Below, in pieces: positions 48,894 to 60,890 of a stretch of DNA of 64,000 nt. The stretch comes from Circinella minor. Lineage: Eukaryota > Mucoromycota > Mucoromycetes > Mucorales > Lichtheimiaceae. The notes beneath the pieces were generated by a model. The model did no database searches. It saw only the letters and a list, made by a program, of their open reading frames with translations, and had not been told where the DNA came from. The position numbers and the translations under genes are program-made. Within the stretch, counting starts at the first letter, position 1, and each line of letters begins with the position of its first letter. The stretch spans positions 62,001 to 126,000 of the forward strand of contig JAEPRB010000078.1 in NCBI GenBank assembly GCA_016758965.1. The letters are read 5' to 3'.

Positions 48894-49295
48894 TTTAACA
48901 CACCTTTAACACACAAGACCCTATCTCTTTTCTTTTAAAGAAAAAAAAAAAAAAAACTCCCCCATTTTATTTTAACTCTTTCATTCGAGAAAAAAACCTT
49001 TTCAAGTTTTCAAATTTATATTATTTCTTTTTTTTTTTTTTTAAAAAAAAAGGTAAAGTAACTTTTTATGTTTTCGGAGGTGGGAACCCCACTCTTTCTT
49101 TTTTTTTTAAGAAAAAAAATGTAGAAAAGGTGCCATTAACATAAAAACCTTTGGGAAAAATAAAACCAAAAATAGAATAATTTGGACACTTTTTTTTTTC
49201 ATTAACACTTTTTTTTTTTTTTTTTTTTTGTTCTGTTAAAAACTAGAACATTGAAATATAATTATAAATATAAGGTACGAATAAACAATAAGAAA

Positions 49296-49296
<1 letters not shown>

Positions 49297-49334
<38 letters not shown>
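49297..49334. repeat. A38 homopolymer
   Basis: An uninterrupted run of 38 A about 230 bases upstream of the bZIP start codon. Its exact length is sensitive to sequencing error. It could arise from a retroposed poly(A) tail, but no upstream retroelement is visible. Confidence 0.9.
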
Positions 49335-49336
<2 letters not shown>

Positions 49337-49562
49337 AGGGAAGGGGTTGAAAGAAAGAGGGGCGAGGAAAAAAGGGCATAACGAAAAAAGAAAAACTTTA
49401 AATACATTTCGGCTTTCATATAAAACTTTTATATAATTTGTCATAATGAAGGGGGGGGGAATGGAAAAAAGGGTAAATAAAATAAAAGGTTGATGACGAA
49501 ATGGTGAACTAAATAAAAAAAAATTAAATAAAATTATATTATATTAGAATAAGTTACAAGAA

Positions 49563-51210
49563 ATGACTGGAACAACCAAACAAATGGATGAAAGCAAGAA
49601 GAATACGAGTTGTAGTCAAGTAGATCCAAATGCTACTTCTCCAGCAGGTAAATATATATATATATATATAATAGAAATAATTAAAAATGAACTAAAAAAA
49701 AAACCTTTCTATATTATATAAATAGTAAAAATGGATAGTAGTCCACCTATGGCTGTATTACCATTAAATTCAAGTTCAAAACTTGACCAAGAACCAAATC
49801 CATTTGAACAAAGTTTTTCTGGTGTAGCTATTCAATCTGTCAGTCCAACACAAAGTAATACTTCATCTACATCAAAAGAAAGAGCAAGTGAAAGAAATCA
49901 ACCAGAAACTCCAAATAAACCTGTCTTACCACCTGTTGCTTCTATCACGAGTCCAGCTCCTTCTTTAATTGGTAATGGTGTTTTACCAAAAGATGTTACT
50001 AATCAATTAGCTTGGGATACTTTAAGGACAGGTCCTTTATCACCTTCCATGTTAACAGGTCCTGCCAAATCATCACCTCTTACAACAAATAATAATGAAT
50101 TACCTTATAATAATGGACGTACATCACAACAACAATCACCTACTAATACTAATACTAATACTACTACTGCTACTACTACTACTTCATTTATTCAACAATC
50201 TTCAACCAATTATTCAGGTAAATTTTTTTTTATATTATTTGTGTATAAAAAAAAAAAAAAAGATTAGAATAACTCAAATTATTTATTTTATTTAGATCAA
50301 CCCATTCCTTATAATAATTCAACCATGTATGGTAATACACAACAACAACAACAACAACAACAACGAACACAACGTCGATCACGACAACATTCTTCATCAT
50401 CCAATAATGATAAAGATTCAATGAGTAGTGAAGCAGAAAGTTCAATTAAAACAGGAACACGAAGAAAACAAGAAGATGATATGGATTCAACAAATAAATC
50501 AAATAAAAAGAAATCACGTACTCGAGAAAAAACAACTGAAGATGAAGAAAAAAGAAAGAACTTTTTAGAAAGAAATCGAATAGGTAAGAGAAGAGAGGAG
50601 AGGAGGATAATAATAAGAATAAAGAATTGGGAACTGACTCAATTATATATATATATATATAGCTGCATTGAAATGTCGACAACGAAAGAAACAATGGTTA
50701 AATAATTTACAAGCCAAAGTAGAAATGTTAACAAATGAAAATGAACAATTACAAGTTCAAACAGAAGCAATGAGAGAAGAAATTGTGAATTTAAAAACTT
50801 TATTATTAGCACATAAAGATTGTCCTATTGCTCAACAAAATGGTTTTAATCCTACTACTGTACAACAACAACAACAACAATCAAAACCTTCAATACCCAT
50901 ATCACATCATCATCATCAACAACAACAACATCCACAAGTCATTCGTCAACAACCAACCAATTCTCATCATGTTTATCCATCACAACAACAACAACAACAA
51001 CAATATTCAGATCGAGGTCCTAATCCTACTTCTCAATCACCTTCTACTACAAATCATTCTTATCCACCTTCAACAACTTCTTCATCCCATTTACCACATC
51101 CTCAACAACCTTATCAAGGTACAATGATATCAATGCCAATGCAAGCACCTCCACCACAACAAGGCATGATGGCAGGTGGAGGTTCAACAACTACAATATT
51201 GCGATTTTAA
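49563..51210 (+). CDS. bZIP transcription factor of the ATF/CREB (Atf1) class
   Basis: Four exons (49563-49647, 49726-50217, 50296-50583, 50663-51210) give 470 aa. The bZIP region spans the exon 3/4 junction: basic region KRKNFLERNRIAALKCRQRK (asparagine and arginine DNA contacts present), then a leucine zipper WLNNLQAKVEMLTNENEQLQ continuing to AMREEIVNLKTLLLAHKDCP. This closely resembles fission yeast Atf1. The N-terminal NPFEQSF motif (about residues 53-59) matches the stress-activation region of Atf1-type proteins. The flanks are Ser/Thr/Gln/Pro-rich with SP/TP sites, consistent with phosphorylation by a Sty1/Hog1-type MAP kinase. It should bind CRE-like TGACGTCA sites and control stress genes. 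The C-terminal third is Gln/His-rich and disordered. Confidence 0.92.
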
Positions 51211-52570
51211 AAATAAAAAAAAATAAAAATAAAAATAAAAAAAAAAAATTATGCTATCTTCTTTGTTATATTTTTTTTTCTCCCCCTTTTCTCTCTCTCT
51301 CTCTCTCTTCTCTCTCTCTTTTTTTTTTTCCACACATACTTCTTTTTTCATGCGCATATTTTTTTTTAGCTTGAAAAAAAAAATATTATAATTTTTTTTT
51401 TTTCACGGTATATAGTTTACTTTCTTCTTTTATTTACTTTTGCATACCAAATTTGTAAGATCCTTTCTCTTTTTCTTATATTTCATTCTGTGTAATGTTA
51501 TGTGTAACGGGCGACACCTTTGTATTTTTTTTTTCTTTATAACATTTCATACTTCTTATCTCTCTCTCTCTCTCTCTTTATCTCATACACATTATATTAA
51601 AATAACACACACACACAAATTATTATTATGCCTATTGTTGCATAAGAAAAATCTCTTTTTTTTATGATCCTTCTTCTTTTTTTTATAATTTGGGAGTAAA
51701 AATAGTGTAATTTTGATTATAAAATATATATATATATTTGAAAGTGCACAGACCAAATGTTTTTGACTTAATGGACTCGGATTATTTTATTTTATTTTTT
51801 ATATATAGAAAGAAAAAAGTACGTACGTACGTAGGGTCTTTTTAATCCCCCATTTTCACTATTTTAAATAGTAATATACGTACACTCAAACAATTTTTTT
51901 TTTCGTTCTGTAACGTAACACATTTTATAATTCATATATAATTCTACACATAAAAAAAAAAAAGTGTATCCATTTTTACGCCCTGGATTATCAACATTAT
52001 AGATTGCTTTTATTATAATTGGAAAACAAAAAAAAATAGTAACTTTTATTTTTTCCAAACCCCCCCCCCTCCCCCTGCCTTTTTCACAACCCCCCCTTTA
52101 TACATTGTATGAAAGATCTTTTAACTAATAAAACGTTAAATAAAAGTGGATGACTTTTGTTAAGGGGGAGAAGTATCCTTTGTTTCTTTCTTTCTGTATA
52201 GAAAACAAAAAAGTTCTTTTTTTATTGATTTCTCTTTATTTTTATTAAGAATATAAAAGATTTGAATTATGAGAGAGAGAGAAAAATTTCAAATCGATTT
52301 TTTTTTTCCTACCAAAAGTATAAGTAAAAACTTACTTTTGAACAAGTATATAAAAACAAAAAAAAAAAACAAAAAAAAAAAATCCCCCCCATTCTTACTT
52401 TCTTTCTCTTTTTACTTTTTTTTTTTTTATTTTGTTTTGTTTTGTGTGTGTGTGTTTTTTTTGTATGTAAATGATTTATTACTTGCAATAAGAAATACTA
52501 TATTAAATACTAAAAAAAAAATACACACTATTCAGAAAATTACATTTTTCATTCGAGTAATATATAAATA
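51211..52570. other. Intergenic region between bZIP and PDK-like genes
   Basis: No gene is supported. It contains CT-rich tracts (51291-51320, 51560-51580), a GTACGTACGTACGTAG run (51818-51833), C runs (52057-52075) and a CT/T-rich leader before 52571. The open frames are low complexity. Confidence 0.5.
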
Positions 52571-54656
52571 ATGGCTACTCCACTTCAATCACAAATTATT
52601 AATGTGTTACCACGTCGTCTTTTAGCTAGTTTATGGGCATCACAAGAAACAAGACTTTCGGTAATATAAAAAAAAAAAAACTTGCATTTTTGACACATCT
52701 ACCAAATATAGCTAACTCCTTTTTTTTTTTTTTTTTTTTAATTTTTAGTTATCACAATTTTCAAATATTTCATCTACTTTTAATAATAATAATAATAATA
52801 GATTGAACATAAAGTAAATACTGTACATATTATATGGGATATTACTACTAAAGAAAATATATAATATTAAATCATTCTTTCATTCTTTCTTTTTTTTTTT
52901 TGGGGGGGGGGTTGCGTTTGTTACTATAGAAACAATAATAATAATAATCATGGCAACAAAAAACCATCTGTTACCACACAATCTTTTTTATGTGAAGAAT
53001 TACCTATTCGTTACAGCCACATTTTACGATTATTATCTACTTTAACTCCTGATCAATTACAAACGCCCATGATTCGCCATGTTGCTCATCGTTATTTACA
53101 TGATATGTGTACTTTATTACATCCTTCTTTACAAACAACTTCAGATCATGCTTTTACTGATTTAATTCGAAAATTACGTACAAGACAAGCAGCTAGTTTA
53201 ATACGAATAAGATATGCTTTATATCAGCAACAACAACAACAACAACAACATAATCATAATAATCATACGATTTTATTAGATCATATTAATACTGTGGGTC
53301 TAGGCATTCAATTCCTTACTGGTAAGTCAATCCTAACTCTGCTCTTCTTCTCCTTCCTTCATACCACCCCTTAATGTATTCTCTCTTTTTTTTTTTTTCC
53401 TTAATTTTTTTTTTCCTCTTGGCATTTTCAAATATGTTTGGAACAAAAAGAAAAAAAAAAGGGGGGGGGGAATTGATGATGATGCTATATGTAAAAAAAA
53501 AAGAAAAAAAGTTACTACTAAAAGTACATCATACTCCCTTTCTGTTTTAACAACGATATATATACTATTTATCCTCCTTCAGCCTCCCCCCCCCCTTCCT
53601 CCTCTTTCTTTTTTTAAATTTGTTTATCAAAAAAAAAACATTAAAATTTTACTTATAAATATCTTTATTTATCTAGATCAACATTTATTAGGGTCCTCAT
53701 TCTCTAAAGAACAAACAAATGAACAAGAACGAGTACAAACAATTCAACCTGTTGCTATTGCTATGCAAGCAGTGCAAGATGCACGTCAACTGATGGCTTC
53801 CTGTTTAGGACAAAAAGAACATCATATTCCAACCATTTCAATTCAAGAACAACCCAATCTTTCCTCCTTGGAGTTTATTCCTCAAGTACTTTATCGAATG
53901 TTATTTGAATCTACTTTACTTACTTTACGTGCTCGTCTATTGGATCAACAACAAGGATTTAATAAAACATCTACTTCTTCTTCTTCATGGCGCCACGTTT
54001 TTAATCCTACTACATTATTTAATCAACAAAAATTATTATCTCAACAACATAACAAAATTCATATGGATATATTTAATGGTCCTACAAGTATTGGATTTCG
54101 ATTGACAAGTCCATCTCCTTTATTACCTAATGATTTGAATCCAGATATTCCACGTGATCCATTGGGTATTCCTACATGTGCTTCTTTATTAAGTCGAACA
54201 GAACCAAATCGATTACAGGATGATCTTGATTTACATGAAGATGTGGAATGGCATGTATGGAGTGGTTGGCGAGCTGCAAAAGCATTAGCAAGTCATTGGG
54301 GTGGTAATTTAGATGTTGTTTCTGTCCAAGGACTTGGATCGACTCTTTATTTAGCATTGGATCGTGATCCATCTCTTTTAGAACGTTATCCATCGAAAAG
54401 AACATTAAATTGGTCTGCTTATCATTTATTACATCATCATCGACGTATGGCGGCTATTGCTGCAGCAAACAATCATCATCATCAAAATAATGGTCAATTA
54501 TCATTACAAGCAGCTCAAGATCAATTCAATGCATTTTTAAATGCTATTTCATCCGAATCGAATACAATGAATGATAATATGATTTTACGTAGAGATGATG
54601 CTTATCATAATGTATCATTATCTGCTGCTGTGGCAGCTGCTGTAGCTCATGGTTAA
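52571..54656 (+). CDS. PDK/BCKDK-family protein, probable pseudokinase
   Basis: Four exons (52571-52660, 52749-52813, 52930-53321, 53677-54656) give 508 aa. The N-terminus (MATPLQSQIINVLPRRLLAS...) looks like a mitochondrial presequence. The helical regulatory domain matches the mitochondrial pyruvate/branched-chain dehydrogenase kinase family: ELPIRYSHILRLLSTLTPDQ, and VGLGIQFLTDQHLLG at the exon 3/4 junction. The GHKL half keeps its scaffold (QVLYRMLFE..., IHMDIFNGPTSIGFRLTSP, WGGNLDVVSVQGLGSTLYL). However, the N-box Lys-Asn after MLFE is replaced by Leu-Leu, the DxGxG box after IGFRL reads SPSPLLP, and the GxGLP lid is SGWRAAKAL. ATP binding and kinase activity therefore look lost. It could act as a regulatory partner of an active kinase. 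Gln/His runs interrupt it. Confidence 0.8.
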
Positions 54657-54718
54657 AAAAAAACGAGTTTTAAGTCTTTTTTTTTTATTATGGCCTTTTT
54701 AAAACTAAATAAACTCTC

Positions 54719-54749
<31 letters not shown>

Positions 54750-55280
54750 TTCTTTCTCTCTCCCACCCACGCTTCATAAAACACATATCTCCAACTCTTT
54801 CATTCTATGTATATAGATAGATAAATTTCATTCATTTTAATCAAATCTCCTCTCCCATCCCATGTCTCTTCCCCCACTTTCTCTCTCTTTGTTCTTGTTT
54901 TTTTCTTTCTTTCTTATATTTAATACATGCTTTTGACTTGAATGTTCTTGATTTTTATTTTTATTTTTATTTTTTTCAAATTGAAAAAAAAAAAAAAGTT
55001 CAATGGGGGTTTGATGGGTTTCTTTTTTTTTTTTTTTTTTTTTTTGTAATTTTGGATTTTGTTTGTATATATGTCTACAAAAAAAAAAAAGGAGGGGGGG
55101 GGATAGGAGGGTGAAATGATGATGATATTTTGGGAATGGGATGATTGTTGTTATTATTTGTAATAGATAGACTCTATCTTGCATGAAAAAAATAAAGGGT
55201 CGTCCAGCAAAGTTCCATATATATATATATATATATATATGAAAAAGCTGGGGTTAGTGGAACCTGCTGGACAACCAAGG
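54657..55280. other. Convergent 3' spacer with CT tracts and a small inverted repeat
   Basis: The 3' ends of the PDK-like and PHF5 genes meet here. CT-rich tracts occur at 54715-54762, an A run and a long T run at 54985-55045, a G-rich stretch at 55092-55103, and an inverted repeat at 55202-55272. No coding region is supported. Confidence 0.55.
55202..55272. repeat. Inverted repeat around a (TA)n core, in the PHF5 3' region
   Basis: GTCCAGCA-AA-GTTCCA (55202-55217) is mirrored by TGGAAC-C-TGCTGGAC (55258-55272): an 8-bp and a 6-bp matched block separated by a small mismatch. The 40-nt interior starts with about 11 TA units. It lies 9 bases past the PHF5 stop codon. It could be a tiny foldback element or a hairpin in the 3' UTR. 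Confidence 0.8.
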
Positions 55281-55951
55281 TTATTGTCCTTTTTTGAATC
55301 CAAACTTTTTCCTTTCGTAAAATAGATCTAAAAAAAAAAAAAAATAAACACATTTTTTTTTCCCATTCGATTAAAAAAGATATTTATAGTTATATATATA
55401 TATATATATAAAGTAAAACTCTTTCTTACCTGTTTTTGACGATCCTAGATTTATAATTTTCGGACAACCTTCACGATCCTTTTCTAATCGAGTACAACCA
55501 ACACAATAATAAGCATCTGATACACCAGGTGCACCACAAATGACACAACGACCTTGGAATGAACCTATTATATACAATATTACAATGTGTTTTTTGTAGA
55601 TTTAAACTTTTTTGATTAATAATAATACAGTTGATTACCCTTCCCCAATTAAGAACTAAACAATTCCATGAAACAAAACAAAAATGAAATGAAATACAAT
55701 ACCAAAGTTACATTCGTCACAAATACGTACTAAAGTAGCAGGACGTACATAACTATATATACACACACATTCATAATTAAATAACTTGAATTATTTCCCA
55801 TATTGTTTATAATAATAATATTAAACGCCCTTTTTTTTTTTTTTTACCTGTCACAAATGACACATTTACCATCACATTTATCACATAAACGACCAATGGC
55901 AATACCAGGTTGTTTACGACAAAAGATCAAATCAGGATGATGTTTTGCCAT
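55281..55951 (-). CDS. RDS3: PHF5A/Rds3 splicing factor (SF3b complex subunit)
   Basis: Four exons (55951-55848, 55752-55703, 55564-55430, 55327-55281) give 111 aa, essentially the length of PHF5A (110 aa). The protein is highly conserved: [59 protein letters not shown], then [16 protein letters not shown]. The CxxC pairs that form the three-zinc knot are all present. The last exon is tiny and encodes [15 protein letters not shown], which is easy to miss because reading on past the donor at 55429 adds unrelated residues. It is a core subunit of SF3b in the U2 snRNP and helps recognise the branch point, a role of interest given this genome's many short introns. Confidence 0.96.
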
Positions 55952-56444
55952 AATATATTTTTTTTTTCTTTCTTGAAAGAAGAAAAAGAAAAAAAAAATA
56001 TGTCTTTATATTTAGCTGCTTTAATTTCATGTGTGTGTGTGTGTGTGTGTGGATTAAACACGCAGCGAAACCTCGTCACACCAATTAAAAAAAGACTCCA
56101 AATTGATGCAAAAGGTACATCTTTTTTTTTTTTTTTTCCAATCCTTAATTTCGTTTTGTCTCTCTTATATATATATAAAATTTGAACCTTTCTCGATACC
56201 TATTTTCCTTATAATACTTGATTAATAAGAGTTTTATATTAAAAGATATCTTTCAATGAAATAGGGTAAAATTAAAGATTTAAATCCTTTTTAGAGTCAT
56301 ACGTATTAATAATCCTTTTATTTTAAAATTACTGTTATGTACATATAATACGTAAAAGGGGTTTCGATATTAGTGTGATAGTACTAAATGATTCCATTTT
56401 ACGTATTAAAACCATAAGTTGTTTCTTTATGATTTAAAAATATA

Positions 56445-56481
<37 letters not shown>

Positions 56482-57888
56482 CTTTTAACATATTAAACTC
56501 AACAGAGAGACAGAAAAACTTACAACTATATTTCATACTAATCATATTTTTTAAAGAATGTTGTTTTCAATTACTAAATAGACGAACAAAATGATAACTT
56601 TATTTAAATTACAAATAAAACGAATCAATTATATATAAAAGAGTCTCGGTCTATCAGTTTGATTCAACATTATTCTTTGTGAATATATACTACTAATTAA
56701 TCTTCAAACGTAACAAAGAATTCTTATACGTAATATATAAATCTCATGTTCATGAGCTAATAATTAGGTGATACGTACCAAATCATAAAAAAGATGACAT
56801 TTCATCTATCATCATTGATATAGAAAAATGATAATCCATCAACTAGATTGACAGAGCATATAATAGAATCATACAATGTGAAATGACAAATTCCTCCCGT
56901 TTATATTTTATCATTGATGAATTAATCTCATCATTCGCAAATAACAAAAAAAGTACTCTGATTCAAAAACAAAAAAAAAAAAAAAAAGGGTCAAATTTAG
57001 ACATCAGGCTACAATATCATGAATTGGATAAAATCGGATATCTAGTATAAAATGTAAACTATAATGTACATAGTTAGCCCACGTGTTTGCTATGTTTTTT
57101 TTAACATTACAGAATACTAATCAACTTACCCATTTATTTTCATTCTTGTGTCACCTTGTTCACAATGCATGGCTTTTCATGCTCAGAGCCTCCATTATAA
57201 TAAGCAACCAATAGCATCTTTATAATTAACAATATCTGTATATTGCATCCCTTATTTCATCACAACTGGATTTTTTTTTTAAAAAAAAAAAATTGGGTGC
57301 CAGGTAGTTTAAATAAGGGTAGATTTTCTTTGTATTTCTAATCTTTCCTCTGTTTCATACTTTTCCAAAAACCCCCACGACATTTTCAATATCTTTTTAC
57401 CTCTTTCATTCATTTGCATTCAACTCTCCATACCCAGCTTTTAGCAGATATGAAAAACTACGTACAACAATTACCCACTGTCGCAACATCCGAAATATTC
57501 CACCTAAGACCTTGTAAATAAAAAGTGCAACACATCATCATCAGTACCATATTCTTTTTCATCAAAAACCGCGCAACGCCAAGTCATTCATTACTTTTTT
57601 TTTTTTTTTTTTTTATCAGACCTTCTTCTTCTACTACTTTTTTAAATACCCAACAAGAGTCAACACATCAAAACAAAACGTGCGCAGCTGCACCATTGAT
57701 TTTTATCAGCAATCTATCATTTTTTTGGTCTTTTTTCTTTCATCATCTTTTCCTTTCCCATCGGAACGTAATCTTCAACACCAAAACGATCTTCTTTTAC
57801 CGCAGCAATTGTTTTCATCAACACACTCTCTTCACCAACGCCGTCCCAGTATTCTTCCTTAAACGCATCCTTGTCATCATCTTCAGAC
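55952..57888. other. 1.9-kb intergenic region
   Basis: It contains a TG run (56032-56051), a T run (56121-56137), a (TA)n tract (56448-56479) and AT-rich sequence without gene-like frames. The segment at 57525-57888 is open in several frames, but none has a family resemblance; it may be the decayed 5' end of the helicase relic that follows. Confidence 0.5.
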
Positions 57889-59686
57889 GATGAACAATTC
57901 GCTTTCTTCTTCAAACATCTCCTCACGTCCAGCGGCATTCGTGTATCTTGAAAACAATACACCCAAAAAAACCCATCGTCTGAAAAAAGAAAATCATCAA
58001 GAATTTACAAGACAGTGAATATCACTCTTTATAACGGCAAACAAAGAATCGAATGAGTATTTCAAACAACTCAATGTTGCTTCAATGGAGCACCAAAGGA
58101 AAGGGACTGGAATGAATAAAGAGAAAAAAAAGGGAAACATCAAGTAGTAAAGGAAGCATTTTGGCCGATGACCGAGGGATTGGGAAAGGTAATTCTTTGT
58201 TTGATTTTATATATACAACAAAAATACTTTATTTATTCACTTTTGATTAAAAAAAAATATAGACTCTAGAAATAATTTCACTTATTATTTCTCGAGCTTC
58301 TTATACCGATTCCTCGGAGCAACTAAAAGCAAAAAAGAAGCAAAGGCGAAAATGAATAACGCCTAAAAACAAAGACAACATGGATTGTTTTCTATCAGTG
58401 TGACGCGCCTGCAGGCCCAGAATATCACACACCTGATGTGATTACCTCAGTAGTCTCTCTAAGAAGTCAAGGGTATCCAAAGATACACACAACCAGTTAA
58501 AAAGTTGGTCTGTCTATTTAACAGATGATGTTTATCTCCTAAATCTTTCGTAGCTCAATGGAAAAGACGAGCTTGCCACGAAGACCAGCCCACAATTAAA
58601 AAAATTACGTCTACCATGGCTCAAACAGAACACTAAATGAAATATCTTTTGCAGAAGTTGATGTTATATAATTACACCATACAGGTCCGTGCGTGATGAT
58701 GTTACAAAAAAAAAAGAAGATAAACGAGGCCATTTGAGTAGATTGCAGTTCCATCGTGTTGTTTTAGATGAAGCACACATAGGATCAAAAAGCGTCAATG
58801 TCTTGTCTCACAAGCTTGCAATTAGACTTTTGATGCAGATGATCACTGGTGCGTAACTGAAATTCCCATTGTAAATAGTATAGAGGATATGTAAGTCATT
58901 TGAACAAATCTATATTGATAATGGAAAGGGGGGGACGAATAAATAACAATGTACTGACAATAAATACATATAAAATAGAATATCATATATCGGATTTTCC
59001 ATTGTTCAGGCTTTTTACATCGTTCGCCATACAACGAGTTCGAGAAATTTAATAATGAGATGTTGAAGCTATTCTATAATGGTGGTGATAAACATATTGT
59101 ACGTAAAGACCTACTTTATTATATATATACAAATGGTTACGATCATCATTCGTTCTTCATTTTTTTTTATTCACCATTACTGGGGGGGGGTTGGTTTATT
59201 AGATTTTACAAAAGGTTCATACACTATTCCAGTCATATTCATTTTAGACGTCTCAAGAATACAAAGATTAATGGTCAACCCGTTATAAAGTGTTCTGAGC
59301 AAAAATCCTTTTTCACTTTTACATTGATTTGACATCTGACGAACAGAAGTTTTCCAGTATCATTAACAAAAACGACACAGGCTCGTTTAATCAAGTATAT
59401 TAAAGAAGGGAGCGTACGTAATGAAAAAAAAAAAAAAAAACGGTATCTTTGGTAAGTTATTTCAAACGGTCTCATGAACGAAATTTGTCTGGTTAGCAAA
59501 ACGACTACTATAAAATTTAAGACAATGAGTCTAAATATATAATGAATAATGGTAAAATATAGATTTTCGATTTGTTAGGGGAGGTTTACGGCAAGCTTTT
59601 GCCTTCACTTGAGTTTTGGTGTTGGTGGAAAGAGATGAGTATGGCAATTTTGATAATGATAGCCAGATGGTGCTCGCTGGGCAAAT

Positions 59687-59717
59687 TGAATAAGACGGTG
59701 GTAAACCGTCTTATTCA
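59687..59717. repeat. Perfect 13-bp inverted repeat with 5-nt loop
   Basis: TGAATAAGACGGT at 59687-59699 and ACCGTCTTATTCA at 59705-59717 are exact reverse complements around GGTAA. It lies within the decayed helicase region. By form it could be a hairpin terminator, a protein-binding palindrome or a scar of a foldback insertion. Confidence 0.92.
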
Positions 59718-60597
59718 TTATGATACCCGATTTCCGCCCAAGTAAAGGTAACCGAAAGACATTATTCGTCTATGTTTCTATGTCATTGTCATCAAAATTC
59801 TTTTAATGCCTAATTTTTTAATAATACGTATGTATATGATGGTACCCTATATGTATGGATATATACAATGATATACAAGTAGTATCTAGTTGTGGATACA
59901 TGTATTGTGACCCATGCTTTAAATCGTACGTTAATACCTCCTACATGATAAAATCAAAGAACATTCAATTTTTTGCCATAATTTTCTATTGTTGACTGAC
60001 TAAATTTTCTTATTTTACTAAAACTGTGATAATAGAACAACATTAACAGCATAAATAATCCACCGTGTCCACCATGTTGTTGAGATATTTCATCTGAAAA
60101 GATAGTATCTCTCAACGCTCGACTAAAAGGTCCACCCACCGGATACATATAAACATACAATCCGAGAACAAATGGAATTTACCAGCAACTATTGATTGTT
60201 CGGGTACAACCCAAGTTTGACAAATCGAACGCTTTGTACTCTAGCCAAGGATAAAGACTACTGGCTTTTACGTACTGTCGTATGAAGCAGTAGTTATATG
60301 TAGTGAATTGGGGAGAATGTTCTCCAAATAGAATAGCACCTAGTCGTCCTTAGGTAAGAAAGATTATGACAGTCCAACAATACTACTATTAGCAAGAGTA
60401 GTACACGTTTGCAATTGTTGACGACATTTTTGGCTTACCGGGTTGGTACGTACGTAACAGATAGACTTCAAAAAAGTGAACTCATGGTTACATGGATTGT
60501 ACAAGCCGATTCAGCAGTTATAAAAGGGCTCCTGGATTAGAAAAATAAAATATGCAAGAAATTCTACCTTTCATTTTGTACGTACTGCGAATGAAAT

Positions 60598-60600
<3 letters not shown>

Positions 60601-60640
<40 letters not shown>
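60601..60640. repeat. T40 homopolymer
   Basis: An uninterrupted run of 40 T inside the helicase relic, between its DLTSDEQ-like segment and the last helicase exon. Its length may be uncertain. It could be a reverse-oriented poly(A) tail of a retroposed sequence, but no body is visible. Confidence 0.9.
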
Positions 60641-60642
<2 letters not shown>

Positions 60643-60890
60643 GGTACGTAGTATAGTGAAATTTGATCAAATCATTGTAAGTACGTAACAATATTTCATT
60701 TTTTTCCCCAGCGAAAACAAAATGCTCATGTTTTTTTTTCTAGTTTACAAATCCTTGGTGGAATCGCTCTTTTGAAGATAATATAATTACTCAAATACGC
60801 CATATGGGTAAAGTAAACCCTATAAAAATCCATTATATTGTGGCCAATGAAACAATAGAAAACCGTATGTTGGATATAAAGAAAAATGTT

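Larger units (their letters stand above)
46981..49562. other. Right part of the island and long promoter/leader of the bZIP gene
   Basis: There is no intact gene. The frame 47000-47185 (Ser/Asn-rich, ending after GFATSEN) may be the extreme 3' end of copy B in a shifted frame. After the right direct repeat (47564-47935), the sequence becomes rich in homopolymers and microsatellites: T runs, CT/CA repeats (48803-48893) and A38 (49297-49334). The last kilobase is probably the promoter and long leader of the bZIP gene, which fits the long 5' UTRs common for ATF/CREB-type stress regulators. Confidence 0.45.
57889..60890 (+). pseudogene. SNF2-family (Rad5/HLTF-like) helicase/translocase, decayed
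   Basis: Ordered SNF2 motifs remain in shifting plus frames: MEHQRKGTG..NKE (58085), motif I SILADDRGIGK split by an intron and continuing TLEIISLIISRASYTD (58150-58300), motif II RVVLDEAH in FHRVVLDEAHIGSKS (58750-58790), motif III MITG followed by PIVNSIEDM (58835-58890), FLHRSPYNEFEKFNNEMLKL (59010-59070), LTSDEQKFSSIINKND (59330-59375), and the C-terminal helicase part FTNPWWNRSFEDNIITQIRH then ANETIENRMLDIKKNVK (60743-60888). Stops (for example TGA at about 58015 and TAA after MITGA) and frameshifts interrupt it. The motif VI region reads TQIRHMGK rather than QxxxRxxR. Intact relatives remodel chromatin or bypass replication damage; this copy is presumably dead. Confidence 0.8.

Noticed and set aside
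48800..48900. Repeats that could be mistaken for a CRISPR-like or satellite array
   Set aside because: They are plain CT/CA dinucleotide repeats without spacers.
57717..57962. 81-residue minus-strand open frame rich in Glu/Lys
   Set aside because: It overlaps the plus-strand start of the helicase relic, has no family resemblance and no splice context; likely an antisense shadow.
58545..58600. tRNA-like GTAGCTCAATGG with a GCTC/GAGC stem
   Set aside because: A D-arm-like stem is present, but no anticodon or T-arm pairing follows; it lies within the helicase relic.
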